DNA of 6,382 nucleotides, taken from NCBI GenBank assembly GCA_004556005.1, contig SFJA01000099.1, positions 1 through 6,382 of the forward strand, given 5' to 3'. Numbering within the stretch: position 1 is the first letter of the stretch; each line of letters starts with the position of its first letter. Below are positions 1 to 5,663 of this stretch, piece after piece. The notes below the pieces were generated by a model. It saw nothing but the letters and a program-made list of their open reading frames with translations. It ran no database searches and was not told the DNA's origin. The position numbers and the translations under genes are program-made. The DNA is from Bacteroidales bacterium. GTDB lineage: Bacteria > Bacteroidota > Bacteroidia > Bacteroidales > UBA932.

Positions 1-109
1 TTAGGGCAGAGCCATAAGTGGGACGGGGCAAAGCCCGGCCCCTCGGGAGAGCCCACAACTACGGAAGCGAAGCGTGTAGTTATAGTGGGCTATATCTGGG
101 CAAGCCCAG
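1..109 (-). other. Non-coding stretch rich in stem-loops; possible transfer origin or mob leader
   Basis: No reading frame of useful length is seen here downstream of the winged-helix gene. It contains a strong imperfect hairpin (50-91), a small perfect palindrome CTGGGC-AA-GCCCAG (96-109) at the end of the preceding gene, and a G/C-rich section with GGGC-AAA-GCCC (26-36). In NBU-type Bacteroides mobilizable units the transfer origin lies just upstream of the mobilization gene and near the recombination or primase genes, so such a site is plausible. A transcription attenuator is an alternative. The gene that would follow on the minus strand is outside the window. Confidence 0.35.
50..91. repeat. 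Imperfect inverted repeat (13-bp stem, 3-nt bulge)
   Basis: AGCCCACAACTAC at 50-62 pairs with GTAGTT (76-81) and GTGGGCT (85-91), leaving a bulge of three bases at 82-84 and a 13-base loop at 63-75. The loop carries a repeated GAAGC/GAAGCG motif. No T-run follows on either strand, which argues against a simple rho-independent terminator and leaves a transfer-origin hairpin, a protein site or an attenuator as options. Confidence 0.6.
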
Positions 110-931
110 TCAGTCACCCCACGACAACTGAGTACCACTCAAAACCGCACCCTGCACTTCCCGACCTGCCGAGCCTATGCCCGGAGTTACCCTGCCTCCG
201 TCCGTGCCGTCCTGCGCCTCGCTGTGGCTTCCTGTGCCGTTCCCGCCGGATGCCATGTCATCACTGTCTATGATATGCGAATTTGCGGCTGTGTCCGCCA
301 TGAACATATCGGAGGGCGGATTATGGCTACCGCCGTCATGCACATCGGCTGACGAATTGGAACTGCCTGACAAAAGAAGGGAAGAAGAAAGGGATGCCGC
401 GCCTGTCGCCAAGCTGTCCGTTTTCTTCCCTTTTGTGTGGCAATCAACGGCTGCGCCTCCCGGTTCATCCTCTGACGGCAGACTGTCGGAATCAGGTGTC
501 CGCACCTCGCCCGTCTGTCCTTTGGCGGCAGCCGAAGGTCTGATATAATGGGGATTGGTAATAAGGACACCTCCGACATACCAGCCTGTGAGAAAATGCA
601 GGGAATGAACGGAAGTGCGGTTGTTGGTCCGGGTGGTCAGCATACCGAGGCGGTTGAAACTGTCGATGAGCTTGCCGACCGTCTTTCGGTTGCAACCCAA
701 AAATTCCGCAACTTCCACATCGGAAGCCGCTGCCTGTCCCACCTCCAAGACAATATCAATGCCCTTGATTTTATAGGCGGTTCTTGTCCGCACGGCACCG
801 TTCATCAGGCGGTAGAGGCACCTTTGTCTGAGAGGGGAAAACCTGCCTTCCAAAAGAAAATCCCACTGCTCGGCTGATAGTATGGTGCAGTAGTGTATGG
901 TCTGTATCTCGTTGCTCATGGTCTGTGACAT
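110..931 (-). CDS. Winged-helix accessory protein with low-complexity C-terminal tail
   Basis: The product has 273 residues. Residues about 15-130 form the folded part. A winged-helix type DNA-binding region is seen at about 35-120, with a helix-turn-helix core near 69-98 (SDVEVAEFLGCNRKTVGKLI) followed by GML and a probable wing. From about 133 to the end the sequence is rich in Ser, Gly, Asp and Ala, with runs of Ser (182-193), and is probably disordered. The ATG overlaps the stop of the upstream excisionase-like gene (TAATG), so translational coupling is likely. Similar HTH proteins sit beside int genes in Bacteroides mobilizable elements, where roles in excision control or replication initiation are conceivable. 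The specific function is not recognised. It is the last gene of the visible operon. Confidence 0.7.
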   Translation of the reverse strand: MSQTMSNEIQTIHYCTILSAEQWDFLLEGRFSPLRQRCLYRLMNGAVRTRTAYKIKGIDIVLEVGQAAASDVEVAEFLGCNRKTVGKLIDSFNRLGMLTTRTNNRTSVHSLHFLTGWYVGGVLITNPHYIRPSAAAKGQTGEVRTPDSDSLPSEDEPGGAAVDCHTKGKKTDSLATGAASLSSSLLLSGSSNSSADVHDGGSHNPPSDMFMADTAANSHIIDSDDMASGGNGTGSHSEAQDGTDGGRVTPGIGSAGREVQGAVLSGTQLSWGD

Positions 932-1335
932 TATGGTGCTACTGCGGACATCCGGCTGTTGCCGTCGGTCAACGCTCCCGGTTTGCGCTTCTTGCCTTTT
1001 CGCAGTTCCTCAAGCCGTCTTTCAATCTCGCTCTCGCTGGCTACTCCCGATGTACCTCCCTGTTCAATCCATGCGATGATTTCATTTTGGAAGAAATAGA
1101 GCTTGTTGCCCCGCTTGTGGTACGGGATACGCTTGTCAGAGGTCATTGCATAGATGGTGGATGCCGATTTGCCAAGAAGTGCCGCGACTTCATTAAGGGT
1201 GAGCAGGGTGCGACACTCGCCATGCTGCTGCGGTGTCATGCCGAGCACTTTCTCCACCTTGTCGGTGAGCAGCCCCACCTTTTCAATCAGCATGGAGACC
1301 GCCTGCGGCAGTTGTTCAAATGTTATGTTGTTCAT
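931..1335 (-). CDS. Excisionase-like helix-turn-helix protein
   Basis: The product has 134 residues. Residues 8-34 are a likely short coiled coil. A MerR/excisionase-type helix-turn-helix (HTH_17 style) spans about 44-92: LLTLNEVAALLGKSASTIYAM is the helix-turn-helix, PYHKRGNKLYFF the wing strand, and NEIIAWIEQ the closing helix. A basic segment (RRLEELRKGKKRKPG) follows at 106-120. Proteins of this type bind bent DNA at element ends and steer integrase toward excision, or act as regulators. The position immediately after the integrase (14-bp gap) and the one-base overlap with the next gene support a recombination operon. Whether it is the true directionality factor cannot be told from sequence, because the three-HTH regulator upstream is also a candidate. 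Confidence 0.75.
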   Translation of the reverse strand: MNNITFEQLPQAVSMLIEKVGLLTDKVEKVLGMTPQQHGECRTLLTLNEVAALLGKSASTIYAMTSDKRIPYHKRGNKLYFFQNEIIAWIEQGGTSGVASESEIERRLEELRKGKKRKPGALTDGNSRMSAVAP

Positions 1336-1349
1336 ATACTGTTGTGTGT

Positions 1350-2390
1350 TTATTGCTGTTTGAGTGTAATCTGTTCGGATGCCTTGCGCTTCAGGTCGCT
1401 CACGACATCGACATAAATCTGTGTCGTTCCCACGTTGCTGTGCGTAAGCATCTTTGAAATGGTATAGAGGTCGGTTCCGGCGGCGAGTTGCAGGGTCGCG
1501 TAGGTGTGCCTGAACCCGTGGAACGTGATGTGCTTCGTTATCCCGGCAGACTTAATCCAGTCTTTGAGATAGAGGGGAAGGATGGTCTGCGTCAGACCCT
1601 TGAACACCTGCCCCTCGCCGCGCTCGCCGCACAGCGCGAGGGCTTCATCAGACAGCGGCAGCACGGCTTCCGTCCGTGTCTTCTTGGTGACGATGTGCAT
1701 ACACCAGCCGCCGTCCGCTCCCTTGACGATGTTCTCCCATTGCAGACGGATGATGTCGCTGATGCGCAGACCCGTAAGGCAGGAGAACAGCGCGGCACTC
1801 CTTATGACAGGCTTCTCACATGGGGTCTCGGCAAGCATCCTCACCTCTTCAAGCGTCAGGAACTCGCGCCTTGTGCTGTCTTCCTTCGCGTGTTTCAGCC
1901 GTGGGGCGATATTCTCCTTGATGCGTCTTTCCTCGTAGGCGATGCGGAGAACGCATTTCAGCTTGTTAAGGTTGTTGTTGGCAGTCGAAGCCATCATCTT
2001 GCCTTTGGTCTGAGTGGTGAGCGACAGCAGGTAGGTAAGGAATCCCTGGCAGTATTCCAGTGTCAAATCATCGAAGGTGCAGCTTCCGCAGCAATACTTT
2101 TCAAAATGCTTGTAGGCGGTGTTCCAGTTCCTGAAATTGTCGTCGTCCGCCATCTTTGAGCGGAAGTATTCAAGAAAGCTCTCCTTGCCACGGTTGCGGT
2201 CGAGAAAGCCGTACTCCTCGTTGATGATGGCTTCGGTTCTGCGGCATTTGATAAGCTCGGCATTGCGGAGCATGGTCTTGTTGAACTCTGTCTCGAATTT
2301 GTCTTTCGGGTCGGCATAGATGTATATGCCGAGATATTCCCGTCTTATGGGTCGTTTCCTGACCGTCACTTTCGTGCAGATGTTTGTCAT
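1350..2390 (-). CDS. int: Tyrosine-type integrase/recombinase of the element
   Basis: The product has 346 residues and is a phage-type tyrosine recombinase. An SAM-like core-binding domain covers about 68-170 and the catalytic domain about 175-340. The catalytic set is complete: Arg209 (TGLRISDI), Lys236 or Lys237 (TKKTRTE), His291 and Arg294 (HGFRHTYA), His317 (LTHSNV) and nucleophile Tyr326 (TQIYVDV). It should integrate and excise the element at its attachment sites, here apparently inside traG. The N-terminal arm-binding region is unusually short: VTVRKRP runs straight into RREYLGIYIY. The Bacteroides arm-binding fold normally has a glycine-turn strand segment (SLYLD-type) between these parts, so an in-frame loss of some 15-30 residues is possible. 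It lies 14 bp after the three-HTH gene and 14 bp before the excisionase-like gene. Confidence 0.93.
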   Translation of the reverse strand: MTNICTKVTVRKRPIRREYLGIYIYADPKDKFETEFNKTMLRNAELIKCRRTEAIINEEYGFLDRNRGKESFLEYFRSKMADDDNFRNWNTAYKHFEKYCCGSCTFDDLTLEYCQGFLTYLLSLTTQTKGKMMASTANNNLNKLKCVLRIAYEERRIKENIAPRLKHAKEDSTRREFLTLEEVRMLAETPCEKPVIRSAALFSCLTGLRISDIIRLQWENIVKGADGGWCMHIVTKKTRTEAVLPLSDEALALCGERGEGQVFKGLTQTILPLYLKDWIKSAGITKHITFHGFRHTYATLQLAAGTDLYTISKMLTHSNVGTTQIYVDVVSDLKRKASEQITLKQQ

Positions 2391-2404
2391 ATCGGTTGTG
2401 ATTT

Positions 2405-3241
2405 TTAATTGTTGTCTGATTCATTGTCCGGCTCTCTCTTGGCTTTCGTGCTTGCGCTCTTTCGCTCCGCCACTTTCCGTGCCTCGTCCCAGTCGGCTTT
2501 GAGGTAGTAGAGGCGGTTGCCGTGGATGCGCTTCGTCCTTACCCCGTGGGTGAGCGCGAACCTGCGGACTTGGGTCTTGCCCAGTCCGAACAGGCGCATG
2601 ATGTCGAAACAGGAATACCAGTGCTCCGACAGGTTGCTTCCCAGCCGTTCAGCTTCCTCAGCCATAGCCTTGTCAACCTCGGTTTTCGGGAAGCACTTGG
2701 TGGAGTTGGCTTTGACACAGGGTATCGAGTAGCGCATACGGAGATTGTAAAATCGCCCGTAGGTATAATTGAATTTCTGGCATATCTCAGCCATCGTATA
2801 AAGGTCGCCTCCGGCACTCTCTTTGTCCGTGAACGTGTCGCGCACGGACTGCTTGTAGTTAGCTGCCGGAATGAGCTGCCGTTTCGGGCTGCCCTTCGCT
2901 TTCTTCTTTCCCTCCTTTTGGGAAAGGTCTTTTTCTGTGTTCGGTGTATCTTCGTTCATCTTCTTTTTTGTCTTTTTACCCTGCCTGGCGAAGATTGACA
3001 CGCTCCGCTTGCAGTAGGTTGTCTCTTTAATCATCAGAAAGAAATCCTCCCTGGTGATGATTGTGATGTGGTATGTCAGTCTGCAAGCCCGGAGAGTACC
3101 TTTGTAAATGAGGTTATACACTGTCCGGCTGCTCACTTGCAGGATGTCCGCCACTTCCCCGATGGTGAGGAAAGGCTTGTCGGTCATGCCCCGGTCATAG
3201 CCGGGCTGACCTGTTAAATTGTGTTTAATTTGACGGTCCAT
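2405..3241 (-). CDS. Regulator with three predicted excisionase/MerR-like HTH modules
   Basis: With the ATG at 3241 the product has 278 residues. Three helix-turn-helix modules of the MerR/excisionase kind can be seen. Module 1 is at about 24-73 (FLTIGEVADILQVSSRTVYNLI, then a strand and EDFFLMIKE). Module 2 is at about 147-197 (YTMAEICQKFNYTYGRFYNL). Module 3 is at about 207-259 (YSCFDIMRLFGLGKTQVRRF, then RIHGNRLYYLK). A very lysine-rich linker lies near 85-122, and the tail is basic then acidic. The frame is open to an ATG at 3340, but that codon lies inside the putative -7 box, so it would not be in the transcript; the ATG at 3187 is a second possible start. It is first in the integrase operon and probably binds element DNA as a regulator or directionality factor. 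Its exact role is unknown. Confidence 0.7.
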   Translation of the reverse strand: MDRQIKHNLTGQPGYDRGMTDKPFLTIGEVADILQVSSRTVYNLIYKGTLRACRLTYHITIITREDFFLMIKETTYCKRSVSIFARQGKKTKKKMNEDTPNTEKDLSQKEGKKKAKGSPKRQLIPAANYKQSVRDTFTDKESAGGDLYTMAEICQKFNYTYGRFYNLRMRYSIPCVKANSTKCFPKTEVDKAMAEEAERLGSNLSEHWYSCFDIMRLFGLGKTQVRRFALTHGVRTKRIHGNRLYYLKADWDEARKVAERKSASTKAKREPDNESDNN

Positions 3242-3254
3242 TATCGAAGAAATT

Positions 3255-3294
3255 TGTTGCACGCTCTTGAAAGCTGTTGCACGCTGCTGAAAGG
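3255..3294. repeat. Two adjacent 20-bp direct repeats in the operon leader
   Basis: TGTTGCACGCTCTTGAAAGC (3255-3274) is followed directly by TGTTGCACGCTGCTGAAAGG (3275-3294), which match at 17 of 20 positions. They lie between the putative promoter and the preferred start of the three-HTH gene. Candidate roles are an operator for one of the HTH proteins, or arm-type sites for integrase or excisionase near the element end, which is about 175 bp away. Confidence 0.6.
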
Positions 3295-3337
3295 AAGTCG
3301 TGCCGTGTGACCCCTCTCGCGTGGTACAATCGCGGTA

Positions 3338-3368
3338 CAAAAATACTCCGAAAAGGACGAATCGCCAA
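3338..3368 (-). promoter_or_regulatory. Putative Bacteroides-type promoter of the integrase operon
   Basis: Read on the minus strand, TATTTTTG (3338-3345) matches the Bacteroides -7 consensus TAnnTTTG exactly. TTGG (3365-3368) is three-of-four to the -33 TTTG box with a 19-bp spacer, the normal spacing. Transcription would begin near 3330 and leave a leader of about 90 bases before the ATG at 3241. This placement helps reject the upstream ATG at 3340 as the start of the three-HTH gene. Confidence 0.55.
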
Positions 3369-3375
3369 TAGGCGA
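3362..3375. promoter_or_regulatory. Short inverted repeat over the -33 box
   Basis: TCGCC (3362-3366) and GGCGA (3371-3375) form a perfect five-base dyad with a four-base centre, overlapping the putative -33 element. It could be an operator, but it is short enough to be chance. Confidence 0.3.
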
Positions 3376-3444
3376 AAATCTCGTTTGTTAAAATCTATTA
3401 GCTGAAAATCAAGATATTATAACACCGATTTTTGCAGCCGTTTG

Positions 3445-4836
3445 TCACCGTTTTGCCCTCCGAAACTCCATATGAAAGGATTTGCCGCTACCGCTTGGGC
3501 CCAGACAAAAGAAGTTACTGTTGTCGGTGAGTTTTTTCTTGCCTTCCTTGCCACTGATGTCGATGGCGACGGGTACGCCCTGGCGGTCGGTGTAATAGAC
3601 CTTCAATGGCGTCTCTTCGCTCTTTGGGAGCTTTTCCTTATACATCAGGCAACTGGCGGCATCGCTCAGGGTGAGGAAGCGGTCGTAGTCCTTGTTCAGG
3701 GCATAGCAGTTGCCGGGGAAGGTGCTGACGAACAGCTCCAGCTGGTTATAGGCACGCTGGCTGATCTGTATGCCGATGCGCCCGAAGGTGTTCTCCAGAT
3801 GGTTGGTGCATTTCTGCAGGTCGGCATCGGCCTTGACGGTAACGACGAGGTTGAAATGGCAATAGACCAACTGCTTGTTCTCTCTTGCGATGAGCTCTTC
3901 TACCTGCTTGATGTCCTCCACAGCAATCTGGTTGCTGGGATTGGGCAGAGAGGCATGACGGTTCTTCTTCTTGGCCAGCTTGCTCATCTCCTGCTTCTGG
4001 CTTGGCAGGAAGATGACTTGGTTGAAGACTACACTCTGGGCTCCGGGGATGCTGTCAATAATTGCCATCAAGTCAACAGGCATGGTCACGTTGTTGACCT
4101 CGATGTTGGTATAAGGACGGATAAGTCCGGGCAGTACGATGCTATCGACATCGACAAGGCTATAGACCTTGAACTTCCTGCTGCCTAAACCAATCTGCTC
4201 CTCACTCACCTGGAAATTGTTGAGCGAGATGTTCTTGTCGGTATAGTTCTGCGCAAGATACTGGTCAACAAAGTGCTTGACCTCGTCTGCATTGAGAAAA
4301 CGGGATGAGATGCCTCGGTCACGGAGTTGGTCTTTGACCTTGCCGACCTTGACAAGGAAGTCTTTCCACTTCTTGTCGTCATAGCTGAACAGACGGCTCT
4401 TCTTGTTCTCCTGTGTGATGGTGATATAGGTGGTGCAATCGGTATATTCCCTGCCTTTGAAATAGCGGAAATAGCTCTCTGACAGGAATTCCTTGTTCCC
4501 GTCGTCCTCGCACTGGAATTTCTTCTTGGTGAATACATCCTGCTTGTGGATGGAGTAACCTTCGCCCAATGTGCCCATCAGTGAGGAAAGCAGGTTGGAG
4601 AAGGCATTATACTCATTGATGTCGGCACAGTATTTCTGGACGGGGTTCTGCATGGCAAGAATAGCAGAGAACTCGCCCGTCTTGGTGTACAATACGCCCA
4701 TGCCGTCAATGTCCTCAATGGAGAAATATATCTCCTTGAAGATCTTGGCACGCTTGCTTCCTGTGCCAAAGGCATAGACGGAAACGGCCATGCCGATGCA
4801 AAGTGCCACTAAGAATAGGATAACGTATATGGTCAT
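3445..4836 (-). CDS. traG: TraG conjugation ATPase (VirB4-like), truncated after Walker A
   Basis: TraG is the VirB4-type ATPase that powers assembly of the mating apparatus at the inner membrane in CTnDOT-family elements. The product here is 463 residues, whereas the family is usually around 800. Residues 1-21 are a membrane segment. The middle resembles the TraG N-terminal and VirB4/CagE regions. Walker A is at 446-453 (GPSGSGKS). Native sequence stops at about Met456; the last seven residues and stop come from the inserted element. Walker B, the arginine finger and the whole C-terminal ATPase half are missing, so the product should be inactive, though its membrane-anchored N-terminal part could still be made. 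It lies downstream of traF with a 109-bp gap containing a strong inverted repeat. The missing 3' part is expected beyond the far end of the inserted element. Confidence 0.92.
   Translation of the reverse strand: MTIYVILFLVALCIGMAVSVYAFGTGSKRAKIFKEIYFSIEDIDGMGVLYTKTGEFSAILAMQNPVQKYCADINEYNAFSNLLSSLMGTLGEGYSIHKQDVFTKKKFQCEDDGNKEFLSESYFRYFKGREYTDCTTYITITQENKKSRLFSYDDKKWKDFLVKVGKVKDQLRDRGISSRFLNADEVKHFVDQYLAQNYTDKNISLNNFQVSEEQIGLGSRKFKVYSLVDVDSIVLPGLIRPYTNIEVNNVTMPVDLMAIIDSIPGAQSVVFNQVIFLPSQKQEMSKLAKKKNRHASLPNPSNQIAVEDIKQVEELIARENKQLVYCHFNLVVTVKADADLQKCTNHLENTFGRIGIQISQRAYNQLELFVSTFPGNCYALNKDYDRFLTLSDAASCLMYKEKLPKSEETPLKVYYTDRQGVPVAIDISGKEGKKKLTDNSNFFCLGPSGSGKSFHMEFRRAKR
3456..3475. other. Element/traG junction (attachment-site end)
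   Basis: On the minus strand traG reads GPSGSGKS-FHM, ending with the ATG codon at 3469-3471, and then continues E-F-R-R-A-K-R-stop, which is unlike the continuation expected in TraG proteins. The crossover is therefore at or within a few bases of 3468/3469. The exact core cannot be fixed without the other end of the element, because the duplicated core may include part of the codons just before. Confidence 0.65.
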
Positions 4837-4861
4837 TGTTCCTTGGTTTTGTTACGAATAA

Positions 4862-4900
4862 GGGTAGGCTCAAACCGTCTGTCGGGGACTGAGCCTACCC
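4862..4900 (-). terminator. Strong stem-loop between traF and traG (attenuator or terminator-like)
   Basis: GGGTAGGCTCA (4862-4872) and TGAGCCTACCC (4890-4900) are perfect 11-base inverted copies around a 17-base loop. On the minus strand the stem is followed by TTATTCG rather than a clear T-run, so it is not a textbook intrinsic terminator. In the tra transcript it would fold between traF and traG. It could lower traG expression, protect an mRNA end, or be a target for regulation. The call as terminator is tentative; the inverted repeat itself is certain. Confidence 0.45.
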
Positions 4901-4945
4901 ATGATTGTTTACTTTGTCAAACTCGTTTTCATGTTCGTAGTGCTT

Positions 4946-5242
4946 TTACAAACGCTCGCTGTAGGCATAGATGAAGATTCCCTTGTCGGTTTTCTTGGAA
5001 TATAGCCCTCTACGCTGCTTCACCATAATCATGCCGATGCCGGCACTGATGGAAACGGCTGCGAAGACCAACGCCAAGAGGAATCCGGTCAAGGCATATA
5101 CCAACATGAAACCGAGAATGCCGACACCGGCAGTGATGGCTGCCCAGGTGATGTAGCGCCCTTGGAGTCCCAAGAACTCCAACGGACGCTGCAACCCCTT
5201 GAACATCGGATACTCCATGTTCGTCTCTGTTATCTGTGCCAT
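4946..5242 (-). CDS. traF: Conjugative transposon membrane protein TraF (DUF4133 family)
   Basis: The product has 98 residues, close to the usual length of the family. A short N-terminal segment (FKGLQRPLEFLGLQGRYI, about 14-31) precedes two hydrophobic stretches at about 32-51 and 53-74, then a basic tail (KQRRGLYSKKTDKG). This layout is that of the small inner-membrane TraF/DUF4133 proteins of CTnDOT-like transfer operons, which resemble VirB3-type subunits and sit next to the VirB4-like TraG. It starts 15 bp after the traE stop and precedes traG, so all three were one operon. The gene looks intact, but with traE and traG broken on either side it is unlikely to serve transfer here. Expression would need a promoter that is not obvious upstream. 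Confidence 0.88.
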   Translation of the reverse strand: MAQITETNMEYPMFKGLQRPLEFLGLQGRYITWAAITAGVGILGFMLVYALTGFLLALVFAAVSISAGIGMIMVKQRRGLYSKKTDKGIFIYAYSERL

Positions 5243-5257
5243 AGCGAGTTCTCGTTA

Positions 5258-5449
5258 TTAGCCTCCGATACCGAAGAAGAGCGGGAGCGCATTGGCGGCG
5301 GCAATGAGGAAGATACATGCACCGACGGTCATCATGATCTTCTTTTTCAGAATCTGCTCCCGAATTGTAAAGTGTTGAATATCAATACTCCCCGAAAGCG
5401 AAAAGTGCCGAAAGAAACAAACTGGAAACAAAAATTTCAAAAACCCCAA
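5258..5449 (-). pseudogene. traE: 3' remnant of traE (DUF4134 family), 5' part lost
   Basis: The open frame codes for 63 residues, but only about residues 31-63 (EQILKKKIMMTVGACIFLIA...LPLFFGIGG) resemble the end of TraE: a charged turn, a hydrophobic membrane helix and the typical FFG end. The first 30 residues come from the AT-rich DNA on the other side of a junction near 5355-5375 and are fortuitous. Family members are around 100 residues, with a signal or membrane segment at the N-terminus that is missing here. It keeps the normal spacing to traF. It is probably a dead fragment; translation from an internal ATG (MM at residues 39-40) could at most give a 25-residue peptide. Confidence 0.72.
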
Positions 5450-5638
5450 AATGAAAACATCTGCTTAACATATCTTAACATGGAAAACAAACGAAATTTT
5501 CATTTTCTATCATTTAGAAGAGACTATCATTTTATAAAAAGATGCAGGATTATTGTTGCAAACTTTGACTTAAATTTGCAATATACACCAATAATTTGGG
5601 AAGTTTTGCAAAAGAAAAGGCAATAAAATTGCCATTTA

Positions 5639-5663
5639 ATCGTTTATGTAAATATAAAACGAT
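5639..5663. promoter_or_regulatory. Inverted repeat, candidate operator of the XRE regulator
   Basis: ATCGTTT (5639-5645) and AAACGAT (5657-5663) are perfect seven-base inverted copies separated by 11 bases. Their right end touches the first base of the putative -7 box. A dimeric HTH repressor bound here would block the promoter, as expected for autoregulation by small XRE or controller proteins. Confidence 0.5.

Larger units (their letters stand above)
1..3468 (-). mobile_element. One end of an integrative, probably mobilizable, element inserted in traG
   Basis: Four co-directional minus-strand genes (three-HTH regulator, tyrosine integrase, excisionase-like HTH protein, winged-helix protein) form a compact recombination module, as is usual at the end of Bacteroidota mobilizable elements. 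The right boundary is placed at about 3468/3469 because the reading frame of traG is native up to its Walker A motif and the next two or three codons, then turns into seven unrelated codons and a stop. The left boundary is not in the window, so neither the second attachment site nor any mobilization or cargo gene can be seen. Calling it mobilizable rather than self-transmissible is an inference from the small accessory gene set and the stem-loop region at 1-109; no relaxase is visible. Confidence 0.75.
3469..5360 (-). mobile_element. Fragment of a CTnDOT-like conjugative transposon transfer operon
   Basis: A partial traE, complete traF and 5' part of traG appear in the order known for Bacteroides conjugative transposons. 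The fragment is broken at both sides: within traE at about 5360 and within traG at about 3468. The tra genes expected before traE are absent from the adjoining DNA, which is AT-rich and codes on the opposite strand. Confidence 0.85.

Noticed and set aside
96..109. CTGGGC-AA-GCCCAG as an intrinsic terminator
   Set aside because: The perfect dyad is short with a two-base centre, and no T-run follows on the minus strand.
85..273. Small plus-strand frame rich in Pro, Cys and Arg
   Set aside because: It lies over the stem-loop region and antisense to the tail of the winged-helix gene; the composition reflects GC-rich antisense reading.
925..1416. Plus-strand open frame of 163 codons
   Set aside because: It is antisense to the excisionase-like gene and the integrase end, and is a shadow of GC-rich coding sequence.
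1488..2159. Plus-strand open frame of 223 codons
   Set aside because: It is antisense to the integrase, whose catalytic residues are all present; no domain could be seen in the plus-strand translation.
3242..3340. N-terminal extension of the three-HTH protein to an ATG at 3340
   Set aside because: That ATG overlaps the putative -7 box and the extra 33 residues would be encoded by the direct repeats; the ATG at 3241 or 3187 is preferred.
3442..4188. Plus-strand open frame of 248 codons
   Set aside because: It lies antisense to traG, which has clear family sequence and a Walker A motif; the plus frame reads as a mirror of traG codons with Leu/Val/Ala/Gly-rich composition.
5162..5626. Plus-strand open frame of 154 codons crossing the traE junction
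   Set aside because: It starts antisense to traF, crosses a junction between unrelated DNAs, and continues in low-complexity AT-rich sequence without any motif.
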